In this document: in pieces, positions 23,839 through 30,431 of the stretch
How the letters are laid out: every line of letters begins with the position of its first letter
Numbering within the stretch: position 1 is the stretch's first letter
Source of the DNA: Candidatus Thermochlorobacter aerophilus
GTDB lineage: Bacteria > Bacteroidota > Chlorobiia > Chlorobiales > Thermochlorobacteraceae
Direction: 5' to 3'
Assembly: GCA_002794105.1 (NCBI GenBank)
Contig: PHFL01000062.1
Span: 1-40,858, forward strand
DNA length: 40,858 bases
Notes under the pieces: model-generated
What the model saw: only the letters and a program-made list of their open reading frames with translations
Databases searched by the model: none
What the model was told of the DNA's origin: nothing
Translations under genes and position numbers: made by a program

Positions 23839-24607
23839 CTATCATTTTCAGCTCCGTCGCATAGCTAAAATACTTCTGATTTAGCCAGATTGAACCATCA
23901 TCATAAATTTTAACCAAATGCTCCTTGATGAGGCGCTCAAACCGCTTAACTTCCGCTGAATGGGGCTGACCGTAAGGTGCTAAGCCCATCAATTTGTATT
24001 CGCCAGAATTCACCTTGAAGCCCAAAAAGTAGGTAAATGCTGAATACAGCAGTCCAAGCGAGTGCGGAAAATGAAGTTCTTTCAGGGGCAGAATTTTTCT
24101 TTCTTCTCCAAGCGAAATTGATGCCGTTGCCCACTCACCAACACCGTCAATGGTGAGAATCGCTGCTCGCTCAAACCGTGAAGGATAAAACGCACTGGCA
24201 GCATGCGACAGATGATGCTCCGAAAAAAGTAGCTTTAAGGACTTGCGTGCAAAGGGCATTACATTTTCAAGCTCCTTTAGCAACAGCGATTTGAGGAACA
24301 TTTTCTCACGTAGCCACACTGGCATCGCTGCCATGAACGACTTCAGCCCTTTTGGCGCAAAGGCGTAGTATGTTTCGAGCAAGCGCTCAAATTTGAGCAG
24401 GGGCTTGTCATAGAACACAACGGCATCGAGTTCATCGAGTGTAGCGCCTGCATAGTCGAGGCAGAACTTCGTGGCATGCGTGGGGAATGCGGCATCATTT
24501 TTTTTGCGTGTAAAACGCTCTTCTTGTGCAGCGGCAACAATTTTCCCATCTTGAATCAGTGCCGCCGCCGAATCGTGATAAAACGCTGAAATGCCCAGAA
24601 TCTTCAC
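23789..24607 (-). CDS. Carbamoyltransferase (NodU/CmcH family), N-terminal part
   Basis: This frame gives 272 residues beginning MKILGISAFYHDSAAALI, the standard start of NodU/CmcH/TobZ carbamoyltransferases. HHLSHAASAFYPS (His131-His135) forms the metal-binding HxxxH of the Kae1-like domain. ILTIDGVGEWATAS and NSGEYKLMGLAPYG are typical later motifs. It stops at TGA right after EKLFGISRRKP, in the middle of the protein; the next frame continues the same protein (see the shift-site entry). With only this part the protein lacks the carbamoyl-adenylate and C-terminal lobes and would be inactive alone. The start is divergent from an SGNH hydrolase/TPR gene 121 nt away, suggesting a shared promoter region and perhaps a joint role in decorating a surface glycan. 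Confidence 0.9.
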   Translation of the reverse strand: MKILGISAFYHDSAAALIQDGKIVAAAQEERFTRKKNDAAFPTHATKFCLDYAGATLDELDAVVFYDKPLLKFERLLETYYAFAPKGLKSFMAAMPVWLREKMFLKSLLLKELENVMPFARKSLKLLFSEHHLSHAASAFYPSRFERAAILTIDGVGEWATASISLGEERKILPLKELHFPHSLGLLYSAFTYFLGFKVNSGEYKLMGLAPYGQPHSAEVKRFERLIKEHLVKIYDDGSIWLNQKYFSYATELKMIDEKVWEKLFGISRRKP

Positions 24608-24728
24608 GACTGTAAGAAACTCTTAGAATTTTGCAGCTTTGGTCATAACTTCTTGTTACGATTTGCACTGCCCTTAAACATCAACTTATTGATACACAAG
24701 CTGAATTTACAAGTCAGGCTTCAAATTT

Positions 24729-26651
24729 ATGGCGAATCTCAAGTCAAAATCGCGCAAAGTTGCACACTCGCAGAGTTCATCGCCTTCTGCGGCGCATCCT
24801 ACAAGCTCAGCTCCAAAGCGCTATCCTACGTGGTTTTATGGTGTGTTGGTTCTTATTCCCGTTCTTTTCTTTCTGTTACTTGAGCTTGGTCTTCGCCTTG
24901 CCGATTACGGTGAAACCTACCCCGTGTTCGTTACATTTGACCTTCGTCCCAACAAATTGCGTCTCAATCCAGACATCCCGCGAAAGTACTTTCGAAACCT
25001 CAGCGTAACGCCATCACCTATTCTTGATGTCTTTGACAAGGTAAAAGCGCCGAATGCTTTGCGCGTGTTTGTCTTGGGGGAAAGCAGTGCCGCTGGCTGG
25101 CCCTATCCGCCCCATATTGCTTTTTCCAGAACAATTCAGCGCGGTCTGGAAGCGCTTTATCCACATCGCCACATTGAGGTCATCAACTTAGGTCTTGCGG
25201 CAATTTGCACCTATACCATAAAAGATTTCGTGTCTGCACTGATTGAGCACAAACCTGACCTTGTCATTTTCTACAACGGGCACAACGAATACTACGGAGT
25301 CTTGGGCATTGGCTCTTCTATGCGCTTTGGCAATTCACGCTTTCTGACCAATCTACGGCTTTTTTTGCAGGAATTTCGACTGTATCAACTTCTTGAGCGC
25401 TTTGTTACACGCCTCGCTCAACTTGCCACATCGCCCAATGAGGCAGACCAAGGCACACTCATGGCGCGTGTGATTGGCGAAAGTGCCATCGCCTTTGGGT
25501 CTGATACTTACCGCAAAGGTCTTGAGCAATTTGAAGACAATATGCGCAAGATGCTCTCACAACTCTCTGCGCACGGTGTGCCTGTTGTCTTAGGCACGCT
25601 GGTCTCGAACTACAAAGATTTGCCGCCTTTTGTCTCGCTCAATGAAGAACCCAACGCCGCTTCACTTTTCAAGGCAGCCACGCAAGCCCTTCATGCCGGC
25701 GATTCACTAAAAGCTAAGCAACTTTTTTTGCAAGCTAAGGATTTGGATGGACTGCGTTTTCGTGCCCCAGAAGCCATCAACCGCATCATTTGCCAGCTTG
25801 CCACTGAATATGGAGCAGCACTGGCTGACATTCAAGCTGAATTTGAGCGGCGCTCGCCCTACGGCATTGTCGGCAATACACTCATATGCGACCACTTGCA
25901 TCCTACTGTTGAAGGCTATCAACTCATGGGCAAAGTTTTTTTACAGACTGCGCTGGCGCATCACTTTTTGCCCCCGCCTTCTCATGCGCCCCAAGCTGAA
26001 ACTCTTGATAGTCTTCTTTTTTCGCCTGCGTTTTCCTTACTGGATAAAACTTATTCAGACCTTAAATTGCGCTTGCTCAAAGGCTCGTATCCTTTCGTTC
26101 CGAAAGGCCAACCCAATCTTTTGCTACAAGCATTCAAGCCTCAAAATTTGATTGATACGCTGGCATTGCGTTGCCTAAGTGAAGAAATCGGCTTTGAAGA
26201 AGCTCATTATGCCGCCGCCAATTTTCTTCTTGCTCAAGGTGAAAGTGATGCTGCCGAATTGGAACTGCAATCTTTTATTGCCAAAGTTCCTTTCTTGGAA
26301 CTGCCCTATCGCAAAGCTGGGCAGATATTTATCAAGCATCAACGCTTCGATAAAGCCCTGCCTTATCTGCAACGCGCTTATGCCATTTCACCAACGGCAT
26401 ACACTGCCAAGTGGATTGGTCAAATTCTCGTCTATCAAAATCAACCTGATGCTGCTATTCCATACTTGGAGCAAAGCCTTGCCCTAGGCGGCGAAAGCGA
26501 CAGCCAAACCTACTACAACTTGGCAGGCGCTTACTACCAAACCCACCGTCTTGACAAGGCTATTGCCTGCCTAAAACGCTGCTTGCAACTCTCACCCAAT
26601 TATCCTAACGCAAAAGTCTTCTACGAACAGCTGACTGCACCAGAGCCCTAA
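24729..26651 (+). CDS. Membrane-anchored SGNH/GDSL hydrolase with TPR repeats
   Basis: This 640-residue protein starts with a basic, Ser-rich 34-residue segment and one membrane helix (about 36-52). The rest is probably outside the cytoplasm. The SGNH hydrolase fold is seen as block I LGESSAAGWPYP (Ser119 as nucleophile), block II with Gly155 (INLGLAA), block III YNGHNEYYG (Asn186) and block V DHLHPT (Asp388, His391). An insert of helical, TPR-like residues lies at about 310-345, and C-terminal TPR repeats fill about 500-635. Such proteins act as esterases or O-acetylation factors on glycans. It is divergent from a carbamoyltransferase, which fits a role in modifying a polysaccharide, but the substrate is unknown. 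No clear Shine-Dalgarno is present. Confidence 0.85.
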   Translation: MANLKSKSRKVAHSQSSSPSAAHPTSSAPKRYPTWFYGVLVLIPVLFFLLLELGLRLADYGETYPVFVTFDLRPNKLRLNPDIPRKYFRNLSVTPSPILDVFDKVKAPNALRVFVLGESSAAGWPYPPHIAFSRTIQRGLEALYPHRHIEVINLGLAAICTYTIKDFVSALIEHKPDLVIFYNGHNEYYGVLGIGSSMRFGNSRFLTNLRLFLQEFRLYQLLERFVTRLAQLATSPNEADQGTLMARVIGESAIAFGSDTYRKGLEQFEDNMRKMLSQLSAHGVPVVLGTLVSNYKDLPPFVSLNEEPNAASLFKAATQALHAGDSLKAKQLFLQAKDLDGLRFRAPEAINRIICQLATEYGAALADIQAEFERRSPYGIVGNTLICDHLHPTVEGYQLMGKVFLQTALAHHFLPPPSHAPQAETLDSLLFSPAFSLLDKTYSDLKLRLLKGSYPFVPKGQPNLLLQAFKPQNLIDTLALRCLSEEIGFEEAHYAAANFLLAQGESDAAELELQSFIAKVPFLELPYRKAGQIFIKHQRFDKALPYLQRAYAISPTAYTAKWIGQILVYQNQPDAAIPYLEQSLALGGESDSQTYYNLAGAYYQTHRLDKAIACLKRCLQLSPNYPNAKVFYEQLTAPEP

Positions 26652-26697
26652 TTTGCTTTCAAAGCAGCTTGGAAAGTTCCTGCTGTGTATGTATCTT

Positions 26698-26727
26698 ATT
26701 TCCGACTAATTTTGTCGGATTTTTTTG
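26698..26727 (+). terminator. Intrinsic terminator after the SGNH/TPR gene
   Basis: TCCGAC (26701-26706) and GTCGGA (26714-26719) form a perfect 6-bp stem with a seven-base loop, followed by seven T. It is 50 nt after the stop codon. Confidence 0.85.
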
Positions 26728-26786
26728 AGGCTGTAGAAACTTTTCTCATCCAATTACGGTTAAAAACTTAGGATTTGCAAGTAGAA

Positions 26787-26807
26787 ATACGACCAAAAAA
26801 GTCTTAT
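26787..26807 (+). promoter_or_regulatory. IscR-like operator upstream of the isc operon
   Basis: ATACGAC (26787-26793) and GTCTTAT (26801-26807) form a 7-bp inverted repeat with one mismatch across an A-rich 7-nt spacer. The GAC/GTC core flanked by ATA/TAT resembles the type 1 Rrf2/IscR site. It is 44 nt before the iscR start, as expected for autoregulation. This is sequence evidence only. Confidence 0.5.
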
Positions 26808-26850
26808 ATTAAACAAGGTTAAGCACAAATCTTCAAGGGGATAGGCAGAT

Positions 26851-27249
26851 ATGCTACGGCTGACAAAGAAGTTTGAATATGGCTTGCTGGCAGTGCGTTA
26901 CATTGCGTCTACTCAAAATGGGGATGTGGCAACCGCCAAGGAAATTGCTGAGCATATGAACATTCCATTTGAGCTGGTTGCAAAAACCTTGCAGCAGATG
27001 GCTAAGTCTGGTCTTATCACTTCTGTGCAAGGTGTGAAAGGAGGCTATCGCCTCAATAAGCCAGCTTCAGAGATTTCATTTTCAGAAATTGCTGATGCGA
27101 TTGGCGAGCCCATTCAGCTGATTGACTGCGAAACTGACCCTAGTAGATGTGATGCTTTTGTGGGCTGCGCGGTCAAGAAACCGCTGACGAAAATTCAGAA
27201 GCGTTTTAGGGAAATTTTCAGCGAGGCTAAGGTAGCTGAAATCCTTTAG
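26851..27249 (+). CDS. iscR: Rrf2-family Fe-S cluster regulator IscR
   Basis: This 132-residue Rrf2 regulator has an N-terminal winged helix (about 1-65; MLRLTKKFEYGLLAVRYIA, then VAKTLQQMAKSGLITSVQG, GVKGGYRL) typical of the family. Three cysteines, Cys93, Cys100 and Cys106, correspond to Cys92, 98 and 104 that hold the [2Fe-2S] cluster in E. coli IscR. The fourth ligand, His107 in E. coli, is not present at the equivalent place (sequence CAVKKPL), so the cluster ligation may differ. It should sense Fe-S status and repress or activate the isc genes. A GGGATAGGCAG ribosome site precedes ATG. It is the first gene of iscRSUA, with a candidate operator just upstream. Confidence 0.93.
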   Translation: MLRLTKKFEYGLLAVRYIASTQNGDVATAKEIAEHMNIPFELVAKTLQQMAKSGLITSVQGVKGGYRLNKPASEISFSEIADAIGEPIQLIDCETDPSRCDAFVGCAVKKPLTKIQKRFREIFSEAKVAEIL

Positions 27250-27280
27250 ATGGATTAGATTTCAGCAGCTGAAGCTTTTT
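27235..27280 (+). promoter_or_regulatory. Attenuator-like structure between iscR and iscS
   Basis: Three segments can pair in two ways. GCTGAAATC (27235-27243, end of iscR) pairs perfectly with GATTTCAGC (27258-27266), across a 14-nt loop containing the iscR stop. Alternatively the second segment (TTCAGC) pairs with GCTGAA (27268-27273), which is followed by GCTTTTT. The first would prevent the second, terminator-like hairpin. Ribosomes reaching the stop would cover the first segment. Pairings are direct; regulation is inferred. Confidence 0.45.
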
Positions 27281-27326
27281 ACTGTTTTCAACTCTAACAT
27301 CAACCTGTCCATAGGGAGGGACTGAT

Positions 27327-28556
27327 ATGGCACTTGATTTGAGCCGACCGATTTACATGGATAACCATGCTACCACGCCGGTAGATCCCCGTGTTCTCGA
27401 GGCTATGTTGCCATACTTTACTGAAAAGTTTGGGAACGCAGCTTCGCGCAATCATATCTATGGCTGGGAAGCCGAAGAAGCTGTCGAAAAAGCCAGAGAA
27501 CAAGTGGCTAAAGCTATTGGCGCAGATGCAAAGGAAATTATTTTCACCAGCGGTGCGACAGAATCGGATAACATTGCTATCAAAGGCGCTGTTGAGATGT
27601 ACGCCGAAAAGGGCAACCACATTGTTACGATGCAAACTGAGCACAAAGCGGTTTTGGATACCTGCCGCCGCTTAGAGCGTGAAGGTAAGGCCAAAGTTAC
27701 CTACCTTCCGCCAAAAAGAGATGGTCTTGTAGACCTCGACCAACTCGAAGATGCCATTACTGACAAGACCATCATGGTGGCAATCATGATGGCAAATAAC
27801 GAGATTGGTGTCATCCAACCCATGCAAGCCATTGGTGAAATCTGTCGCAAGCATGGTGTGCTTTTCTTTACCGATGCTGTTCAAGCTGTCGGCAAGGTAC
27901 CTGTGGATGTCAATCAGATGCATATTGACATTCTTTCCATCTCTGGTCACAAAGTCTATGGACCTAAGGGTATTGGTGCGCTTTATGTGCGACGCAAAAA
28001 TCCTCGTGTCAAATTAGTTGGAATTATCGATGGCGGCGGTCAAGAGCGCGGTATGCGCAGTGGGACGCTCAATGTGCCTGGTATTGTTGGTCTCGGTAAA
28101 GCTCTTGAAATCGCCATTGCAGAAATGCCAGAAGAGATGAAGCGTTTGACCTACTTGCGTAATAAGCTCAAAGATAGTCTCATGTCGCAGTTGGAGGAAG
28201 TCTATATCAATGGGTCTATGGAGAGCCGTCTGCCCGGTAATCTTAACATGAGTTTTGCGTATGTTGAGGGAGAAGCGCTCTTGATGGGACTGAAAGGTTT
28301 AGCTGTCTCAAGCGGTTCAGCCTGTACGTCGGCTTCACTTGAGCCTTCACATGTCTTGAAGGCACTTGGTGTTGGTGACGAACTAGCGCATTCTTCTATA
28401 CGCTACGGTCTGGGCCGCTTTACCACTGAAGAAGAAGTTGATTATGCAGCAAAAATCACAGTGGAAGCGGTTAATCGCCTGCGAGAAATGTCGCCACTCT
28501 ACGAAATGGCTAAAGCAGGCATTGACCTTAAATCTGTGCAGTGGACACATCACTGA
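27327..28556 (+). CDS. iscS: Cysteine desulfurase IscS
   Basis: This 409-residue pyridoxal-phosphate enzyme takes sulfur from cysteine and passes it as persulfide to IscU and other acceptors. It begins with the standard [17 protein letters not shown]. His106 (QTEHKAVL) stacks on the cofactor, Lys209 ([12 protein letters not shown]) holds pyridoxal phosphate and Cys333 ([17 protein letters not shown]) is the mobile-loop persulfide cysteine. Length and motifs match the IscS (type I) group rather than SufS. A strong GGGAGGG Shine-Dalgarno is 7-8 nt before ATG. It lies 77 nt after iscR, with an attenuator-like structure between, and 44 nt before iscU. Confidence 0.98.
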   Translation: MALDLSRPIYMDNHATTPVDPRVLEAMLPYFTEKFGNAASRNHIYGWEAEEAVEKAREQVAKAIGADAKEIIFTSGATESDNIAIKGAVEMYAEKGNHIVTMQTEHKAVLDTCRRLEREGKAKVTYLPPKRDGLVDLDQLEDAITDKTIMVAIMMANNEIGVIQPMQAIGEICRKHGVLFFTDAVQAVGKVPVDVNQMHIDILSISGHKVYGPKGIGALYVRRKNPRVKLVGIIDGGGQERGMRSGTLNVPGIVGLGKALEIAIAEMPEEMKRLTYLRNKLKDSLMSQLEEVYINGSMESRLPGNLNMSFAYVEGEALLMGLKGLAVSSGSACTSASLEPSHVLKALGVGDELAHSSIRYGLGRFTTEEEVDYAAKITVEAVNRLREMSPLYEMAKAGIDLKSVQWTHH

Positions 28557-28600
28557 TTTTCTTAACACAACCTTTAACGGTCTTACGGAGGAATATACCT

Positions 28601-29026
28601 ATGGCATACTCGGAAAAGGTCATTGACCACTACAATAACCCGCGCAATGTCGGCAGCCTTGACCCAAATGCTGACAATGTTGGTACCGGACTCGTTGGTG
28701 CCCCTGAATGCGGTGATGTCATGAAACTGCAAATTAAAGTCAATGAAGAGACAGGCATCATTGAGGATGCTAAGTTCAAAACCTTTGGCTGTGGTTCGGC
28801 TATTGCTTCATCCTCACTGGCTACCGAGTTGCTGAAGGGAAAGACTATCGAAGAAGCCTTTGCCATCAAGAACACTCAGCTGGTACAAGAGCTTAACTTA
28901 CCTCCTGTCAAGATTCACTGCTCAGTACTGGCTGAAGATGCTATCAAAGCTGCGATTGCCGACTTTAAGAGAAAGCAAGAAGCTAAGCGTCTGAGAGCAC
29001 AAGCGGCTCTTTCTAATGCGCAGTAA
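28601..29026 (+). CDS. iscU: Fe-S cluster assembly scaffold IscU
   Basis: The ATG at 28601 follows GGAGG by 9 nt and gives 141 residues; the frame extends upstream into iscS but without a ribosome site. The cluster ligands Cys37 (APECGDV), Cys64 (GCGSAIASSS) and Cys107 (HCSVLAED) with Asp39 and His106 are complete. The LPPVK motif (100-104), recognised by the HscA chaperone in gamma-proteobacteria, is present, yet no hscA, hscB or fdx follows in this operon. The protein receives sulfur from IscS and iron to build [2Fe-2S] and [4Fe-4S] clusters. A basic tail of about 15 residues (KRKQEAKRLRAQAALSNAQ) extends beyond the usual end. Confidence 0.97.
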   Translation: MAYSEKVIDHYNNPRNVGSLDPNADNVGTGLVGAPECGDVMKLQIKVNEETGIIEDAKFKTFGCGSAIASSSLATELLKGKTIEEAFAIKNTQLVQELNLPPVKIHCSVLAEDAIKAAIADFKRKQEAKRLRAQAALSNAQ

Positions 29027-29031
29027 CTATT

Positions 29032-29067
29032 GGGAAAGTCCAGCGCGCTGCTTGCACTGGCTTTCCC
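29032..29067 (+). repeat. Hairpin between iscU and iscA
   Basis: GGGAAAGTCCAG (29032-29043) pairs with CTGGCTTTCCC (29057-29067) apart from one internal mismatch and has a 13-nt loop. No T-run follows, so it is unlikely to be a full terminator. It may stabilise the upstream message or lower iscA expression. Confidence 0.55.
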
Positions 29068-29100
29068 TTACTTCATCATACTATGTAGGAGGGTTAAGCC

Positions 29101-29427
29101 ATGATTACCATCAGCGATAAAGCCTTAGAGCAAGTTAAGCGTCTTAAAGCTCAACAAAACCTTGGTGATGACTACGGTCTGCGCATCAGCGTCAAGGGCG
29201 GCGGATGCTCTGGGCTTTCCTATTCCCTTGACTTCGAAAACGAGATGCGCCAAGGTGACCAAGTTTTTGAAGATAAGGGTCTTAAGTTTTTCGTCGACAT
29301 GAAAAGCTTTCTCTATCTTGCTGGCACACAGCTTGATTTTTCGGACGGGCTTAATGGGAAAGGGTTCCACTTTATCAATCCCAACGCCGCTCGTACATGC
29401 GGTTGCGGTGAATCGTTCTCAGTATAG
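29101..29427 (+). CDS. iscA: Iron-sulfur carrier, IscA/HesB type
   Basis: This 108-residue A-type carrier has the three conserved cysteines Cys36 (VKGGGCSGLSY), Cys100 and Cys102 (RTCGCGESFSV), which accept and pass on Fe-S clusters or iron. Length and motifs match IscA, ErpA and SufA; the operon position after iscU supports IscA, although sequence alone does not separate the three. AGGAGG lies 8 nt before ATG. It is separated from iscU by 74 nt containing a strong hairpin. Confidence 0.93.
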   Translation: MITISDKALEQVKRLKAQQNLGDDYGLRISVKGGGCSGLSYSLDFENEMRQGDQVFEDKGLKFFVDMKSFLYLAGTQLDFSDGLNGKGFHFINPNAARTCGCGESFSV

Positions 29428-29469
29428 TATCTGAACTTTAGGCAGAGCTGTGTTCAGCACCGACTTTTT

Positions 29470-29489
29470 GCGCATGAATTTTCATGCGC
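29470..29489. repeat. 20-bp near-perfect palindrome after iscA
   Basis: GCGCATGAA and TTCATGCGC are perfectly complementary arms around a two-base centre. No T-run follows on either strand, which argues against an intrinsic terminator. It lies 42 nt after the iscA stop and 46 nt before the next gene, so it may be an operator or an RNA processing hairpin. Confidence 0.5.
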
Positions 29490-29534
29490 TGGCGCTTTCT
29501 GGCAGGTAGCTAAACTTCGCAGCACTAATGGACT

Positions 29535-29873
29535 ATGGGCGAGGTTCGCAAACTTGCTGTCAAGTCACAAGACGACGTCTGGTTTTACGAGAAACAAATC
29601 AATCTTTTTGACATCTTGGATTTTTTTCCACCAGACGCACTTCAGAAGAAAGATGGCACGCCGGGGAAAATGCTCAGGATTGATACTGACTTAGGCTGGT
29701 CATTTGAGACCGACATTGAGTATGGCAAGTTTTGTTTTCACAAAAAATCAAAATCCCTTAATGGTACAGGCAAGTGGGTGATTGAGTCAGGTCTGAAAGC
29801 AGGTGACTTTATCTGCATTGAGAAAATAGGGGATTATCACTATAAACTTTTCAAAGAATCAAACTCTACCTGA
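29535..29873 (+). CDS. Hypothetical protein (112 aa) downstream of isc operon
   Basis: I do not recognise this protein with confidence. It has 112 residues, is soluble, and is rich in aromatic residues, with no signal peptide. The second half, with WVIESGLKAGDFICIEKIGD and a closing YHYKLFKE, is faintly like the W...GLKxGD...F/Y pattern of B3-type DNA-binding barrels or similar beta-barrels, but this is only a resemblance. The gene lies 107 nt after iscA on the same strand and 1 nt before a possible 58-codon gene. No Shine-Dalgarno is evident. It may belong to the Fe-S operon or be separate. Confidence 0.65.
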   Translation: MGEVRKLAVKSQDDVWFYEKQINLFDILDFFPPDALQKKDGTPGKMLRIDTDLGWSFETDIEYGKFCFHKKSKSLNGTGKWVIESGLKAGDFICIEKIGDYHYKLFKESNST

Positions 29874-29874
29874 T

Positions 29875-30051
29875 ATGGATGTCCTTTCAGTGTGTAGTGG
29901 CGCAGCATTATTCTTTTCACTCTTTAGCGGTTTTCCGCGAGAAATTGTTATTAGTTCGCTCAGCTTTGCCGCTGATAAGATTCGCGAGTTACATCTTTAC
30001 TCGCAGTTTAATGCCCTCTTCGGTGACCATGCTCAGCCTAACCTTAACTAA
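29875..30051 (+). CDS. Possible small gene (58 codons) between two hypothetical genes
   Basis: An open frame of 58 codons starts at ATG 29875, one nucleotide after the preceding stop (TGA-T-ATG), and ends at TAA 30049-30051, 17 nt before the next ATG. It fills the gap almost exactly, as expected for a coupled gene. The product starts with a hydrophobic stretch (VLSVCSGAALFFSLFSGF, about 3-20) and then has a charged, mostly helical part (FAADKIRELHLYSQFNAL). A signal-anchor or small membrane protein is possible. A competing frame (29879-30097) overlaps the next gene and seems less likely. Existence is uncertain. Confidence 0.35.
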   Translation: MDVLSVCSGAALFFSLFSGFPREIVISSLSFAADKIRELHLYSQFNALFGDHAQPNLN

Positions 30052-30068
30052 GCGCAAGGAGCATTACT

Positions 30069-30368
30069 ATGAGCAACAACACATTGATGGAGTTTGATAT
30101 TCAAGATTTTTTGTGGAATGGCATCCTCAAGGAGTCGGTCTTTCGCGAGAAACTGGAAGCCCACGACTGGTCGCAGTACGATAACAAAAAGGTTATTATC
30201 AAAGGCTGTGGGTCTACGCCTATTCCTACATGGGCTTACATGGTTGTTACAGCCTACTTGGTTCAACATGCAGAAAAGGTGATGTACGGTGAGCCTTGCG
30301 CGGCTGTACCTATTTTCAAGCGAGCGAAAACTGTTGCTGCTACAGATACCCAGACCCCTGCTTCGTAG
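30069..30368 (+). CDS. DUF2480-type protein
   Basis: This 99-residue protein contains FDIQDFLWNGILKESVFREK, then AHDWSQYDNKKVIIKGCGST and PTWAYMVVTAYLVQHAEKV, which match the pattern of the DUF2480 family as I recall it from Bacteroidetes and Chlorobi (ILREKxFR, HDWsqY, PtWAYM). Function is unknown. I recall members near Fe-S assembly genes, and here it sits 640 nt after iscA on the same strand, with a single conserved-looking cysteine (KGCGST). AAGGAG stands 7 nt before ATG. Its partner genes suggest a link to Fe-S biology, but that is inference. Confidence 0.75.
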   Translation: MSNNTLMEFDIQDFLWNGILKESVFREKLEAHDWSQYDNKKVIIKGCGSTPIPTWAYMVVTAYLVQHAEKVMYGEPCAAVPIFKRAKTVAATDTQTPAS

Positions 30369-30431
30369 GGCACATTTCTTTACAGATTGCACAATTTTCA
30401 GTTTCGAGAAACTTAAATATCACACTCGGGA

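Noticed and set aside
29879..30097. 72-residue open frame overlapping the DUF2480 gene
   Set aside because: It overlaps the certain downstream start and its ribosome site, while a better-placed frame (29875-30051) covers the same interval.
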